DNA of 64,000 nucleotides from Bradysia coprophila (lineage: Eukaryota > Arthropoda > Insecta > Diptera > Sciaridae): contig NW_023503372.1 in NCBI RefSeq assembly GCF_014529535.1, positions 2,455,772 to 2,519,771 of the forward strand, in the 5' to 3' direction. A program made the position numbers and the translations under genes. Numbering within the stretch: position 1 is the first letter of the stretch; every line of letters starts with the position of its first letter. This document shows, in pieces, positions 13,001-24,946 of the stretch. The notes under the pieces were generated by a model. The model was not told the DNA's origin and did no database searches. It saw only the letters and a list, made by a program, of their open reading frames with translations.

Positions 13001-16000
13001 TTACTCTTATCGTCGCTGTTATTTACAGATGAGTGAAAGATGTAACATTATATACTGTAGACATTTCTTCGATTCTATGAGCTTGCTTTAAAACTTTTAT
13101 GAGACATACAGTGTTAGAAAGTAAAGACATTTTCAGAGTTTAAAATCCAATTGGTATTCGTTCTACAAGCGATGTCCACGTCCACGTTATAATACATAAA
13201 TGTGTTACCATCAGCAATGCTTGTAAAATGGGTAAATATAATTGGACTTTAACTGTGACTTCTTATTTTTCTCCGACTGTTCGTAGAATATTTCGACAAG
13301 CCAGAGAGTGCCGTTACGATTCTGTTAAATCTCCCAGTCTCCACATAAATATAAACCGAGAAGGTCGTAAGATTATAATTGTTTTTTTTTTAGGAAATCA
13401 TCCATTGCATGGATAATTAAGAACATTAAAATGAAGATTTAACAAGATGATGATTCAAATAGCAATTTTTTGTTAATAGATCTGCAAAACTCGTATTTTG
13501 CATAAGAAAGTTATGCAAACAATAATTTTGCGTGTAATTGCTAATTCGGTGGAAATAATTGACTGAAAAGCAATGTACGAAAGAAGAAAAAAACGCAAGA
13601 AAATAACTCAATCAATGAGAGTTATATTTAAATTTGCAACATCGCAACCATTTTTTTTTCTGTAATGTATAAGTAGCATCTTCGAAAAAATGCTACAAAA
13701 GCGGATACAATATACACACAGAGAGAAGAAGGAAAAAAAAAACAAAAATGTTTTTTTGTTGCAAAGAACAACAATACACATTGAAATTAATAAACATTTA
13801 TGTGCCCCGTCTATTCAATTTGATAAAAAAAAAATGAAACAATAAGACGATTCCAACTGAATAAAATACAAGAAAGAGTTCTCATGTTTGCTCGGATATA
13901 ATTAATAATATTTATCCATTTGAATAATGATAATTAACCTAAGCACTTTAGGATATATACACCGATATATGGAAAAACTACTTGCTTTTTTCTCTGAAAT
14001 AAATTTGTTTGTAACTGAAACAATTTAATTCCCATGAAATTGCATTTCCCTTGTTGTGGTTCAACTGTTTTCGCCATGTCATTTCGTACATACTTTACAC
14101 TAAAACAACAACGAAAAAAAGTGCTTCGAAATATGTGTGTTTTCGTTCTTTGCGTGTGGATTTGTGGTTGCTGGCAGCCAGATGGGTTTCAGAATTTATT
14201 TTATATATTTTCAAACATATTCAGCAGACAGAGAGTGTACGTACGTAGCATATTTTCGTACATGGTGTTCATGTAAAATGTTATATAATGTTCACACTAA
14301 TGCTTGTAACACGATACCAACTAATGCGGCTGTGTCCTCAGTCGTCAATCTTCACTTTTACGAAGATTAAATCATTTTTTCTCAAGAAATTTCATCATAT
14401 TTCCATTTATCATTTTATTCCAATTTTGGCGTTAAATCCCTATTTGTCACCGCGGTAATTCGATTCAAGAATTAGCGAATTTAAAAATTCAAATTTACAA
14501 ATCAACAGAAATACCTTCGCAATGAGTCAGTCTATACTATCCACCAGCTAACATAATTAAGATTTGCATAAGAAATTCCGTCATCTTTTTGTCTGATTGT
14601 GCCTCTCGTGCAAAATATTAAAGAGCTTTATATGCGCGATGGTTGTGTGTGGAAAAAGAATGTTTTTTTTGCTGCTGCAAAGTGTTAGTGTATGTGTGTG
14701 CGTTCTTAAAGATGTTGGACAGAGTTGTTGGAATGGAAGCAAATGGAAGAAAAAAGAATTAAAAATTAAGTTCGTGTTGAATTCAGCCTCGGTATTCTTT
14801 TTTTGTTGTTGCTGCTGATTGTTCTCTGTTTGAGCGTTCTACAACAGTTTTGCTAAAAACTTTACGTTGACTCGGTATGTTTCAGAGGACTATCAATTTA
14901 AAAACGTTTTCAGTTTTATCCACCAATATTGAATGTACAGTGGAATGGAGAAGTTTGTTTTTTCGGTTAACGAAACTCTTTAAATTCGAAACGTATTCCA
15001 CTTCTCTCCGAACGACACATTTATAATATCAACTCATTTCATGCGGGTTATATCCGCTGTGATTCAACCCATCACAAGCCATTCAAAACCATACTTTTTT
15101 GATTCGAATATTTATTTGCAGAGCACACATTTTATAATATTTCCACGAAAAGAGTTCAAAGACTGTCTTTCATTATAGTTCAGTATTGTAAATGGCTTAG
15201 ACACAACACTAAAAAGTAGAAGTGTGTGGATATGACGACACAGAGCGTATGTGGTTGTGTTATATATTTGATAAATAAACAGAAAAATGTTTTTATTTAG
15301 AATTGTTTAAGTTATATAACTGAAGAAGCATAAATATTTATGGGCAGAGTACAAAAATGTCGGAAAGAATTTTGTTTTGTTTTTCTATCTGAAAATAAAA
15401 CAATGAGAAAATTTTGTCGACTCGGTAATTAGTTAAATCACATTGCAACAATGGAAAAATGAAAAGCTAAACAACATTTTGATTTGATGCGCTGTTCAGG
15501 AAAATAAATAAAAAAAGGAAAACGAAAATGTAGATTCGCATGAGATTGTGTCGATTGTCTGAACATGCGATCAATAATTACAGCTTGCAACAGCTTGACT
15601 TTTAATATGAGTTAAAAACATTTAATTACATTTAATGTGGAAGGGTGCTTGGTATCACTCCACGTACAATGTTTCAGATTATTATAATGGGTCTAAGAAG
15701 ACAACCATCTCGTATACTTAAACTATGAATTAACGTGATGTGATGTATACACGTCATTTATTCAAGCTTATTTTGTCGTGAGTTTAATTATAGGCCCGAC
15801 TGCTTGGGCGGGTCAGGTTCATTGACTGAACATTTGTTCAATAGTTTTTTGTTCCTCCCATTTGCTCCATTCATCCCACGCCACATGCATAATAGTAGCG
15901 AATATCTTTACATTCATTCCACTCCATATTCCGACTTCCTTACTAAGGGCTTAAACGTGAGGAAAATAAAGTTATAAAAGATCACATGTACGATTCAAAG

Positions 16001-19000
16001 GTTTTTTCGTCCACTAAAAAGCACTGAAACGATAGGCAATTTTCACTAATTGTTAAAAAAGTTCGTGTGAATTACGGCACTCGCTCCGCTCTGGATGCAA
16101 ATTTCCCTGCTCATCAATACTTACTGAAGTTATCGTGCAAGTTTTCGTCGATAAAAAAAAACTTTTTTCTGGAAATACTTTCAGATCGTTCGACTTCATC
16201 GGACTTTTTTTTAAGTCGGCTGATAAATAGATGAACTTTGTAGCGAGTAGACATGCGGTAGACAAAATATTGTTCCTAAATTATGCTGCAACGTTTTTTT
16301 AGCTAATTTGATTCCAGAATTTGCCTCAGCTCGTTCCGGAAACAATGTTAGGCAACGAGGTTAAGGAGGTTAACAAGGAAAAAAATATTCACAAAATATT
16401 CCCATCTCACTACTCCATGTACTCTACAAATTTGAAAATCGATGAAGAGTTACTCAAGCTGTCGTGGTAACAAGGAACCCAATTCTGTGAAGAATTACTC
16501 CTATCTCACTACTCCCATATTATCCATCTACGAACTTGACCTCAAGAATTTCATTCGTCGCCAATTAAAGCAAAGATTTTGAAAATCGGTCAAAAATTAA
16601 TCGACTTATCGTGGTTTTTACCAGTATGATTTTCGGTCATAATACCCTGACTTTCAGACAAGAGAAATATTATTTTTCATAATGGGTTCAACATAAATGA
16701 AACAACTGAAATAGCGCCAAACGCAGACAAATCGATATACGTACACAAATGTTGAATATAAATCAACAAAACAAATGTTTTTAACAAATTGTTCTAGTAA
16801 AATGTGTTACATGTAGGCTTTTCCGTAATTAACCTCGTTATCAAAGCACCAAGGTCTTTTTCGTGTTACTGAAACTTACTGTATTACTAAAGAGAGAGAC
16901 AGATTTCAAAACGCTATATATTGACAATGGTGCTTCTTGTCCATAACGAACTCTAGCTGCACTGTTCGTTTAAAAGTAGCTTAATGCATGCATTACGCTT
17001 GAAAGTCGTAACTGTTAATCACTCAACCACTAGTTTGAAGAGAAAAAAAAACCCATGGAGAACAATTAACTTCTCATAGCTAAATAAACACACAAAGTAG
17101 ACAGCAAATATTGTGCGTGGGAAGAAGAACTTACAATTTCCACATAATCTTTATGAATGCGTTATCATACCATTTTATACACAGTATATGAATATATGCT
17201 GGGGCGTATACACACATAGTGGCATAATTGAATTAATTTTATTCGTCAGGTTACAAAACCATCAAATCAACCGTAGTACGGTTTTACGATGGCGAAAAAA
17301 AGTGTGAAATTTTTGTTATAAACAAGAGCAATTTCTACTGCCACAATTTCCGTGTTTGCAGAAGTTAAATTGTAATTTACGTGACCCTATTCGCAATGCC
17401 GTATTATTTGCTTTCTTGTTTTACGTGTTCTTGAGGACAGTGGGCGCCGTTTTTCATTAAAGAACTGCATATCTACCTGTGTATTATCCTATATATATAA
17501 ATCGAATACACAAATTTAATATGAATACATGCACGCCGCGTATGTAATAATATATAGAAAATGTTATTCATTCATCAAAAAATTCAGGTTTTCGGGTGAA
17601 TACTCGAACTCGACTACCTGTTTCGTTTAGTTTCTGTTTTAAGAAATCAAATCAACGAAATGGTCAGTTTTATAGATTCCGATGAAATACTTTCATTAAC
17701 ATGTATCGTTCCTAGGAGATTGTATGTTGTAGAAATACCGAAAAAAATATCGAAAATGGTAATTTTGGTGAAAGATGAAAGACCGAAATCTTCCGGCCAA
17801 TCTCAATTTTAAATTGATACTGCCTCCTACTTGAATTTTCTCTTTGTATAGCCATCAAAGCCGAAAATATCTGCACTGCATTTAAATTAAATCAAATGAG
17901 AAATATATGTTTGTACGCTTGAGTATTCCACAAAATGTGATTTAGAATTCCATTTATTTTCCTCCGTTTACCAGAGATTTCTCGACGTCGATTCCAGAGA
18001 ACTCATTTCGCCATACAAGTACCAGTACATATACGTTCGACACTATACACTACAAATATTAAACTTTTCCAATTTCCTTCCTTCACACAGATACCAGAAT
18101 TTGAATAATGTCTGGGGACCGTTTATTGTCATTTTATGGCAATGCCATTTTATTAGTTTCGGGGCGATGGTGGTGAAGACATGTTGTAGTGGTTGTTGTT
18201 CATATACGATTTCAACGAGACGACGAGTGTTGATTATAAATCCGGGAATTATATTGTTGTCTACAACAATCATTTATCTGTAAGCGCATTTATATGTAGT
18301 TGACATGAAACTATTCCTTTTGATTCTGATGGCGAATGTTTATTGCTTATAATGCAATTTCAGACTGAGTGAAGCCAAGCACTTGTGAGTCATTCAGAAA
18401 TGTGTGAAATTATTTTTTGTTACGAAAAATGTTTGTAATGGAGATGTGATGGAAAAGAGTGCTCGCGATCATTGACGAATGGAACACAAATATTTGCTGC
18501 TAATTAGTAACGATACAACGGAAGTAACACACAAATATTTTCGTAGAAAAAGTCATTAAAAAGCGAAGATATAACGTGAAATACCTTAAGACAATACCAT
18601 TTTTGTTATACATTCACTTAGTACAATAAATACATGATTCAGACGTGTTCCAAATTACCGGTACACTGGTATGTTACATACACACCTCTTGCATGATTTA
18701 TGCAAAAATATAACGCAATAAAAACCGCTCTCCCAGCTGAATGAATTGATTTATTAACATCGTAAAATATTTGTATTTGGACAGAATATTGTCAATTAAA
18801 AAGCTGTGGTGACCATTAGTAACGCTTGTGGACAAATTAAAACTTATGTAAGGTCATGAAACCGAACACACAAGTCCCGTCCATCATCCGTAATTTTCAC
18901 CATTCCTTTTTTGGATTTCATATAAAGCGCTAATTAAAACAGTCCTCACTCAATCAAAATTTCTGCTCAAAATCACTTCGAAAATTAATGTTATTAGCGT

Positions 19001-19865
19001 GTCGGAAGCTTTTGTAAATCAGAATAAATATTTGTTGAATGGGAAAAAAATATATTCAGCAGCGAGGTATTGCGGAGGAGTTGATCGATTTGATTACAAA
19101 TTTTATTGATAAACTTCCACATCCACATGGTGTTGTGTATGAATATCAATGAATATGGTTTCGTGGAAAAAATATTTATTTTAACAATGGTAACATATGG
19201 ATAAAGGGTCTACCAACTTTCATTGATAAGGAAATCACAGCAAAAGTTTTTTTTTCATTTCAAAGTGCTGATAACAGTTTCACACATATACATTTCAGCA
19301 GACAACGAAGCGTGTACAGATAGCATCACTACTAAAATGAATAAAAAGTAATAAAAATCGATTGCTCTCCGTGCTATGTATACTACAAAATGCGAACTAA
19401 CGAATATCCATCCATATATATGTGCATTAGCAGCCATAACCGTGACGTCAAGTATACCATATAGTATGACACCACAAACACCTTATACGAATAAAATATT
19501 TTTTTTTGCCAGCCCACACTGTAATTAAATCATAAAATATGTATTTTTAACGCATATTTTTGGACGGTGTATATTAATATTGTCACGAAATACTAGTATA
19601 CACTGTGTGTTTGGGAACACTTATTATGTAACCTCCCATGGAATTCCATTACAATATAATGCATTAAATGGCAAAAATCCATACGATTGTTGGTTTAACA
19701 TGGTTTTTAACGATTTTTAATGATATGTTTGTGACATCATTATCGTTATTGGGAAAATGATATATGTAATAATTTACAATCACAATAGCGCATAGTATAC
19801 TTCCTTGAGTGACACCCGCAAGCAGAAATTTGGACTTCCTCTTTCAATGGGACATTTTTTTGGGG
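10070..19865. other. Gene-poor AT-rich DNA
   Basis: No supported gene. Open frames of 60-80 codons on both strands have low-complexity or Cys/Phe-rich translations and lack consistent splice sites. Poly-A, poly-T and TG/TA-rich simple sequence is frequent. This continues the desert to the left; I see nothing that identifies its host transcription unit. Confidence 0.5.
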
Positions 19866-20018
19866 AGGCCGAAAACACATGAGCAATTTTGCGTTGATGG
19901 ATCGACAATTATGCTGAGTTGTCCATTGTTTAGGTTGTGAGGAATATCGGATTACAATGGAAAACATGGCATTATTGTCGATCCCATCAACACAAAATTG
20001 CTCGTGTGTTTTCGGCCT
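19866..20018. repeat. Foldback (MITE-like) element, ~48-bp arms
   Basis: The left arm begins AGGCCGAAAACACATGAGC and the right arm ends with its near-perfect complement (...GTGTTTTCGGCCT). Pairing extends about 48 bases per side around a short centre. A 118-codon minus-strand frame (19746-20102) crosses it and is a by-product of the repeat, not a gene. No clear target duplication is visible. Confidence 0.65.
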
Positions 20019-20558
20019 AAGATAAATTGCATGAATTGTGTATTGTGGAGGACGTAAATTGTGTAACGTTAATAGAAGTTGAGCATTTGACCAGTATATC
20101 AAAGGGTAGATGTATTAGGCAGATAAGACATCTTCTGTGGAAATTGAGTCACAAACAAAACTAGTGTTTTCCGACCTATAAATTGAATTCTTCTCCAAAA
20201 TATTTCCAACCAGTTTCTGTTTTCTAATTTTATACCTAAATAATACTTAAAACTGCAGTTCGCTGGTTGGCTACTGAATTTTCAAAATTTATTGTTGGTT
20301 CTTTGTCCGAAACACAAAAAGGAGTTTATTAACTGGAGCCTGCGATCACGCTGCAATGCCATTTCGTGATTCGCGATAATAGTAGACAAATGTGGGAAAA
20401 CATAGAGGCTTGTCGAGATTTCCCCTCATATGTCAATACACTATTTAATTGCATATAGGCGAAAAATAGGAAACTGACGTAGGGGAACTATAAATTCCCC
20501 TTTCAATTTCAAGAAACGTCTGTTTTTAAGTGCTAGGACAGTGCTGGCCATTCCGGTA

Positions 20559-20765
20559 CTACAGTAAGACTCCTACTAACATACTAAACATCAATTTAGA
20601 ACGAGAAGCTGAACTCTCACTGTTCATTGAAAAGTCCGAAACTGGGTCTCCCCAGACTACCATGTTTTTGCGAGAAATACTTGAAGTGGTAAAATAGTTG
20701 TGATCAACAGGTTGTCGATCTAAAACTAAAACTTGTTGAGATATTGCTTCCTTCATACAACTTAG
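20559..20765 (-). CDS. Candidate terminal exon, possible GPI-anchor signal
   Basis: Unrecognised. The minus-strand frame begins after a plausible acceptor (...TTTTGCCAG) and encodes 68 residues before TAG. Its composition looks protein-like (the stretch NMVVWGDPVSDFSMN is well mixed). It ends with small residues (SESSASRSK) followed by a hydrophobic tail (LMFSMLVGVLL) and stop, the layout of a GPI-attachment signal or a single C-terminal membrane anchor. The acceptor phase (0) matches the donor phase of a second candidate exon at 22721-22761, so the two could splice together across about 2 kb. Chance is possible; no family is assigned. Confidence 0.35.
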   Translation of the reverse strand, partial: LSCMKEAISQQVLVLDRQPVDHNYFTTSSISRKNMVVWGDPVSDFSMNSESSASRSKLMFSMLVGVLL

Positions 20766-22720
20766 CTGGCAAAACCGCAATTCTCCTTATTTTTTCTTCA
20801 CTTAATTCCACTTAATTCCTAAACTGATGAGTTTCTTTCCGGCGTGGGAGGCTTGACTATGATTTTAAATTTACAGCTCTAATTTTGCCTAATACGAAAT
20901 TCCGAGAAAAAACAAGTGTTTCAAAGATGAGTTAATTATTAGCAACGATATGAAACATTTGCATTATTCAGTAGACTGGTTGTGTAGAGAATTTATCGAG
21001 AAAAACAAAATTGATCAGCAATGTTCACAATTCGCTGGATGTAAATGTTTTCGTATTTAAATATTTAACACTTTTTATAATCAACTGCAATTCAAAAACG
21101 AATGAATAAAATTGCATTTTACCATGCAAAGATCCTGGTGTTTGTATTACAAAAGTTGCTCTTCATGAGAATCAAAACAATAACAGTGAAAAATGATTAG
21201 TCATTTCAGGTACATCAAATGTAATATAAATGGAAAATTAAATGTAATGAGGTGAATGCTTGGCTTGGATGCTTCGCTGAATGCGTTTTTGCATTCAATT
21301 AAATTGAAATTTTAAAATTAGAAATGACCGTGCGCAAAATACTGTGAGTCATGTGAGATCTATTCAAAAACAAGACTCAGACTCAAATTTCCATAACTTT
21401 TATTTGTTATTCCACTGGTTGTTGATGTTTCGGTTATATTAAGAATTTGAATCAGGTGTCGCAAGTTCATACATAGAATTTCATTATTAAATCATCGTCA
21501 ATGTTGCTGGAAATTTTTGGTAGAGCATTCATATTCATGTGTAGTGTAGAGGTGGATTGTAATTCAGTAAGTTAAGAGCATTCTTGAGAATCGAAACATA
21601 CAAAAAAAAACTTCAAACTGAATATATTAAGGTCCAAACAGTGTCTATATTTGTACACACATGTAGTATACTTATGAGCTAGAAAGACCATGTATGCCAT
21701 ATTCGATTCGATCAAATATTGAATTCCTAAACCATATTCAGAACGAGTGTGAGCATAAATTTTTATCGTAGTTTTGTTTACAGAGATGAATTGCAAATAT
21801 CGACACCAATCGATAAATTAGGTTCTATGCATGCAAATGGAAATCGTTTCGTTTAGCAACCTTAAGGCGCATTTTGGTGTTTTTACATTTAAATAAATTT
21901 ATTTCGGGAAGGTGGTGAAGTGAGTAGAATTAACAAAAGATAAAACTAGGGATGGGCTCTCTCTCTCTCTTACTAACAACCAACCAATTTTCAAACTTTT
22001 TCATTCTAAAAACTTAAAAATAAAATTCGCAATTTTCCATTAAAATTTTCACAACTTTTTCCCTCAATGTGTACTTGCTAATAATATACATTATGAGACC
22101 AGAACAGTGTTGTAGGTTTGCGGTAGTGCACAATTCTAATTAAAGTGAGTGGTTAAAAGAAGATAGTTTGTTATAAATAGATAAGAAGACGTCGTGAAAA
22201 ACGGTCTGCACGTTCAGAGATAAAAATTCCATTTCATAGAAATTACTGGCGTATGTCTGTCTCGAAGTCACTATAGTTAGTAATAAATTTAAGCTCTACG
22301 ACGATTATTACGTAATTTATGGGGAAATAACTAACAGGAATGTCCTATTCAGAAACATTTGCCTATAGTTAAACGTACATGACATTACATTAGTCGGCTA
22401 GCAATTTACCCACGAAAAATTACTCAATATTGATGAAGACACATTGTTGCCTCAAGCTAATCATCTAAGTAGTTGAAGATCATTAGAACAGTTTTAACTA
22501 AAATAAATGTCTAACATTGGCAACGAGACAAAAAAAAATAAAATGCAAAACAATTTGAAGCTAACGTTTGACTTCTAAGATATCCCTCAATTGAAGTGTG
22601 TATAATTGCCAGGTATAAAATCTGAGTCTGATTTTTATCGTTAAGTGTATATTTCGGTATGTCATTGACTTAGTGACCATTGACGGAAATGAGAAAAGAA
22701 AGAAGAAAAATTCAACTTAC

Positions 22721-22761
22721 CACATCTATGGCATCAGAATCGGATGAATGTCGTTGTTTTA
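22721..22761 (-). CDS. Candidate small internal exon
   Basis: On the minus strand a pyrimidine-rich tract and CAG acceptor precede 41 bases encoding KQRHSSDSDAIDV, then a full-consensus GTAAGT donor. The exon starts with two bases of a split codon and ends on a codon boundary. The frame stays open upstream of the acceptor as well (YFCVPV), so the true 5' limit is uncertain. It sits about 2 kb upstream of the candidate terminal exon at 20559-20765, in matching phase. Unrecognised; could be coincidence. Confidence 0.25.
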
Positions 22762-23507
22762 CTGGTACGCAAAAATAATCCAGAGTTATCCAATGTGTTC
22801 AATATGAAATGTAATAAAAAATGCACTTTTTTGTTCGAAGTCACGTAGAGTTTTAGTTCACTATTCTATAACATGTATTGGCCACTTCAACTTTACAGAA
22901 TAATTTTTTTTTATTTATTCCTATACACCCCTGCTAACTTTTCTTCATTGAATTCCACACAGCTCTTTCAATATTTCATTTCAATTCATGAAGGAACGGT
23001 TTTCAATTCCTTTTTCAACAACAAAAAACTATACAAACTCGACGCATGTGTTACGAACTTAACTTTTGATTGTGTGTGTGGTTTAATGAGAAACGCAACA
23101 CGTAGTTATTCACTCACATGCAAACGGATCCGTGTAGATATTATAATAATTGCAGCTAAGTACAAATTATACAACCATTTTCAACGCACATTTTTCAAAC
23201 AAAAAACCATAATCACTTTTCGATCGCTTTTTAGTCACATTTAATCAGTCGGAAATCAGTAAATTTTGATTGTAATTAAAACGGTACCAAAATCGATGGT
23301 CGTCAAAAATCACTTAACATTTTAGTAAGCACAAAAAAATACATAAGCGGAGATCCAGCACGAATAACGACACACAAACCGAACAGAAGTTTAACATCAA
23401 ATGAGCGAAAACCAAATATGTTTTTTGTTTTCTATATGTCGGAATGAATTCAACGTGAGATTATTGCTCTCTCGTTTGAAGAGAGTAGAGGCAAAAATAA
23501 AGCTTTG

Positions 23508-23515
23508 TATAAATA
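23508..23515 (+). promoter_or_regulatory. Possible TATA box beside GAGA-like motifs
   Basis: TATAAATA is preceded by CTCTCTCG and GAAGAGAG within 45 bp, a combination common in fly promoters. No initiator or coding start follows convincingly, so it is only a weak candidate. Confidence 0.2.
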
Positions 23516-23691
23516 CGGTGAGTTGATTGAACAGACGGGACAGCCGGATTTGTTTATTCGGCGAGAACCTTTTATGAAATTTTTAGATAAATTCGAGACT
23601 CGTAGACATTACACTTGCTTCAAACAGAAATAAAAGAATAGTGCGATTGAAACTGATGCATTTCATTGACACACTCACGAAGGCGGGTGGC

Positions 23692-23844
23692 ACACAAATT
23701 GTGTGTGCTTTTTATTAAACATACCCATTATAGGTTGTTTGAAATGTCAACTTGAAGAAAAAAAATAATTTTTATTAAGTTGACGTTTCAAACAACCCCG
23801 TTCAATAAAAAGCATCTGTTTGTCAAAATTTGTGTGTCAACGCC
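23692..23844. repeat. Foldback element with long imperfect arms
   Basis: GGCGGGTGGCACACAAATT near 23692 pairs with AATTTGTGTGTCAACGCC ending at 23844. Inside, GCTTTTTATT and TTGTTTGAAA(T/C)GTCAACTT also pair with reverse complements around an A-rich loop near 23765. The arms are about 65 bases with small indels. Non-autonomous DNA transposon is likely; no clean target duplication is seen. Confidence 0.55.
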
Positions 23845-23851
23845 TATGCTA

Positions 23852-23871
23852 TGTGTGTGTGTGTGTGTGTA
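23852..23871. repeat. (GT)n microsatellite
   Basis: An uninterrupted GT run of about ten units lies between the foldback element and the LINE fragment. Confidence 0.85.
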
Positions 23872-23900
23872 AAAATTTTCATCTTTCATATCTTTGCCAA

Positions 23901-24093
23901 AAAAATGAACCCACAGGGAACGCGTAAAAGGGGCAGACCCAAAATCACGTGGAAACGAACAGTCGTCGACGAAGCGAGAAAAGCCGGAAAAGAATGGACA
24001 GAAGTCAAGGCGCTCGCTCCAAACCGAATTCGATGGCGGCAATTTGTAGACTCTCTGTGCTCCCTCGAGGAGTAAGAAGTCAAATGATGAATG
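23901..24093 (+). mobile_element. 5'-truncated non-LTR retrotransposon (C-terminal RT tail)
   Basis: The plus frame from about 23904 to the TAA at 24073 reads NPQGTRKRGRPKITWKRT... and later APNRIRWRQFVDSLCS. This is the conserved C-terminal tail found after the reverse transcriptase in many animal LINE ORF2 proteins (RGRPxxTWxRT, then DRxRWR). The 3' end finishes in ATGATGAATG, a short tandem tail typical of CR1/L2/RTE-like elements. The 13-base sequence ATATCTTTGCCAA stands directly on each side (23888-23900 and 24094-24106), a target-site duplication. It is therefore a single target-primed insertion that copied only about 190 bp: dead on arrival. Confidence 0.75.
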
Positions 24094-24106
24094 ATATCTT
24101 TGCCAA

Positions 24107-24946
24107 TAAGCAAATCCTTGGATATGCACGATATAGCATCATTTAGGGCTACTTCCACTTGATTTTCTTAGATTAATAGTACATTTACTCTCGTGCTTAC
24201 GAGTTTTCATTTTGACAAGTGGGGAGGGTATAGCCCGACCCGAAAGGTATCACTGTATTTCCACTAGTCAAAATAAAAATTGAAAGCACGCACGGACGTA
24301 CTGTGCTTTATGTGATTAAGCATGTGAGTAAAAAGACATTTGCATATACAAAAGTAACAAGTAAAAGAAACAACAGAATTGATGATAACTAGTCGTGCCC
24401 ATGAGACAAGGTAGATTTTCTGAACTTTATCTAAATCTGTTTGGGTCGCTACTCTGCAACGAAACGTTAAAACTATATGAGTGGCAATTGTCACCATTAC
24501 TCGCGCCACTGACTCTGATGATATGATTGCTGTTTGTGAATATATGTACCTCAAGAGGAACTAATGGTTAATTCTTCACAGTGCTGTCAATGTTCCCTTT
24601 GAATTTCATAAACGTTCAGCAGCAGCTGTTTAACCAACAACAATGAAAATGCATTATCGTGTAATAACTCAAGGATGAACGCGCGGATACACTTTCGAGA
24701 GGCTTTCAGTGCTTTTTTCATTAATGGCGGCATTGGCTTCTTGTGTTTATATTCTGAATGACATTTTAAGAGTGGTGTAATGGTAGATGGTTGATGGTCG
24801 ATCTACGCAAGATCGGAAATACGTAAACAATTTGAATGGAATGTTAAAATTTAAATTATCACTGGAAGCGTTTTAAGATTGAAAACATTGCCGGTAAAGG
24901 GATTATAAATCGTTAAAGAACTGTTTACGAAACGTAACCATTTAAG
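24107..24946. other. Intergenic sequence upstream of fuzzy
   Basis: About 840 bp without a supported gene. It should contain the fuzzy promoter and 5' untranslated region; I see no TATA box or initiator at a convincing distance. Confidence 0.4.

Noticed and set aside
19746-20102. 118-codon minus-strand open frame
   Set aside because: It crosses both arms of a foldback element, so the open frame reflects the repeat.
22873-23244. 123-codon plus-strand frame with a hydrophobic start
   Set aside because: It resembles a signal peptide only because of AT-rich Phe/Leu/Ile codons; no family, promoter or codon pattern supports it.
23788-24158. Minus-strand frames of 90-113 codons
   Set aside because: They are shadows of the LINE tail read on the plus strand and of the GT microsatellite.
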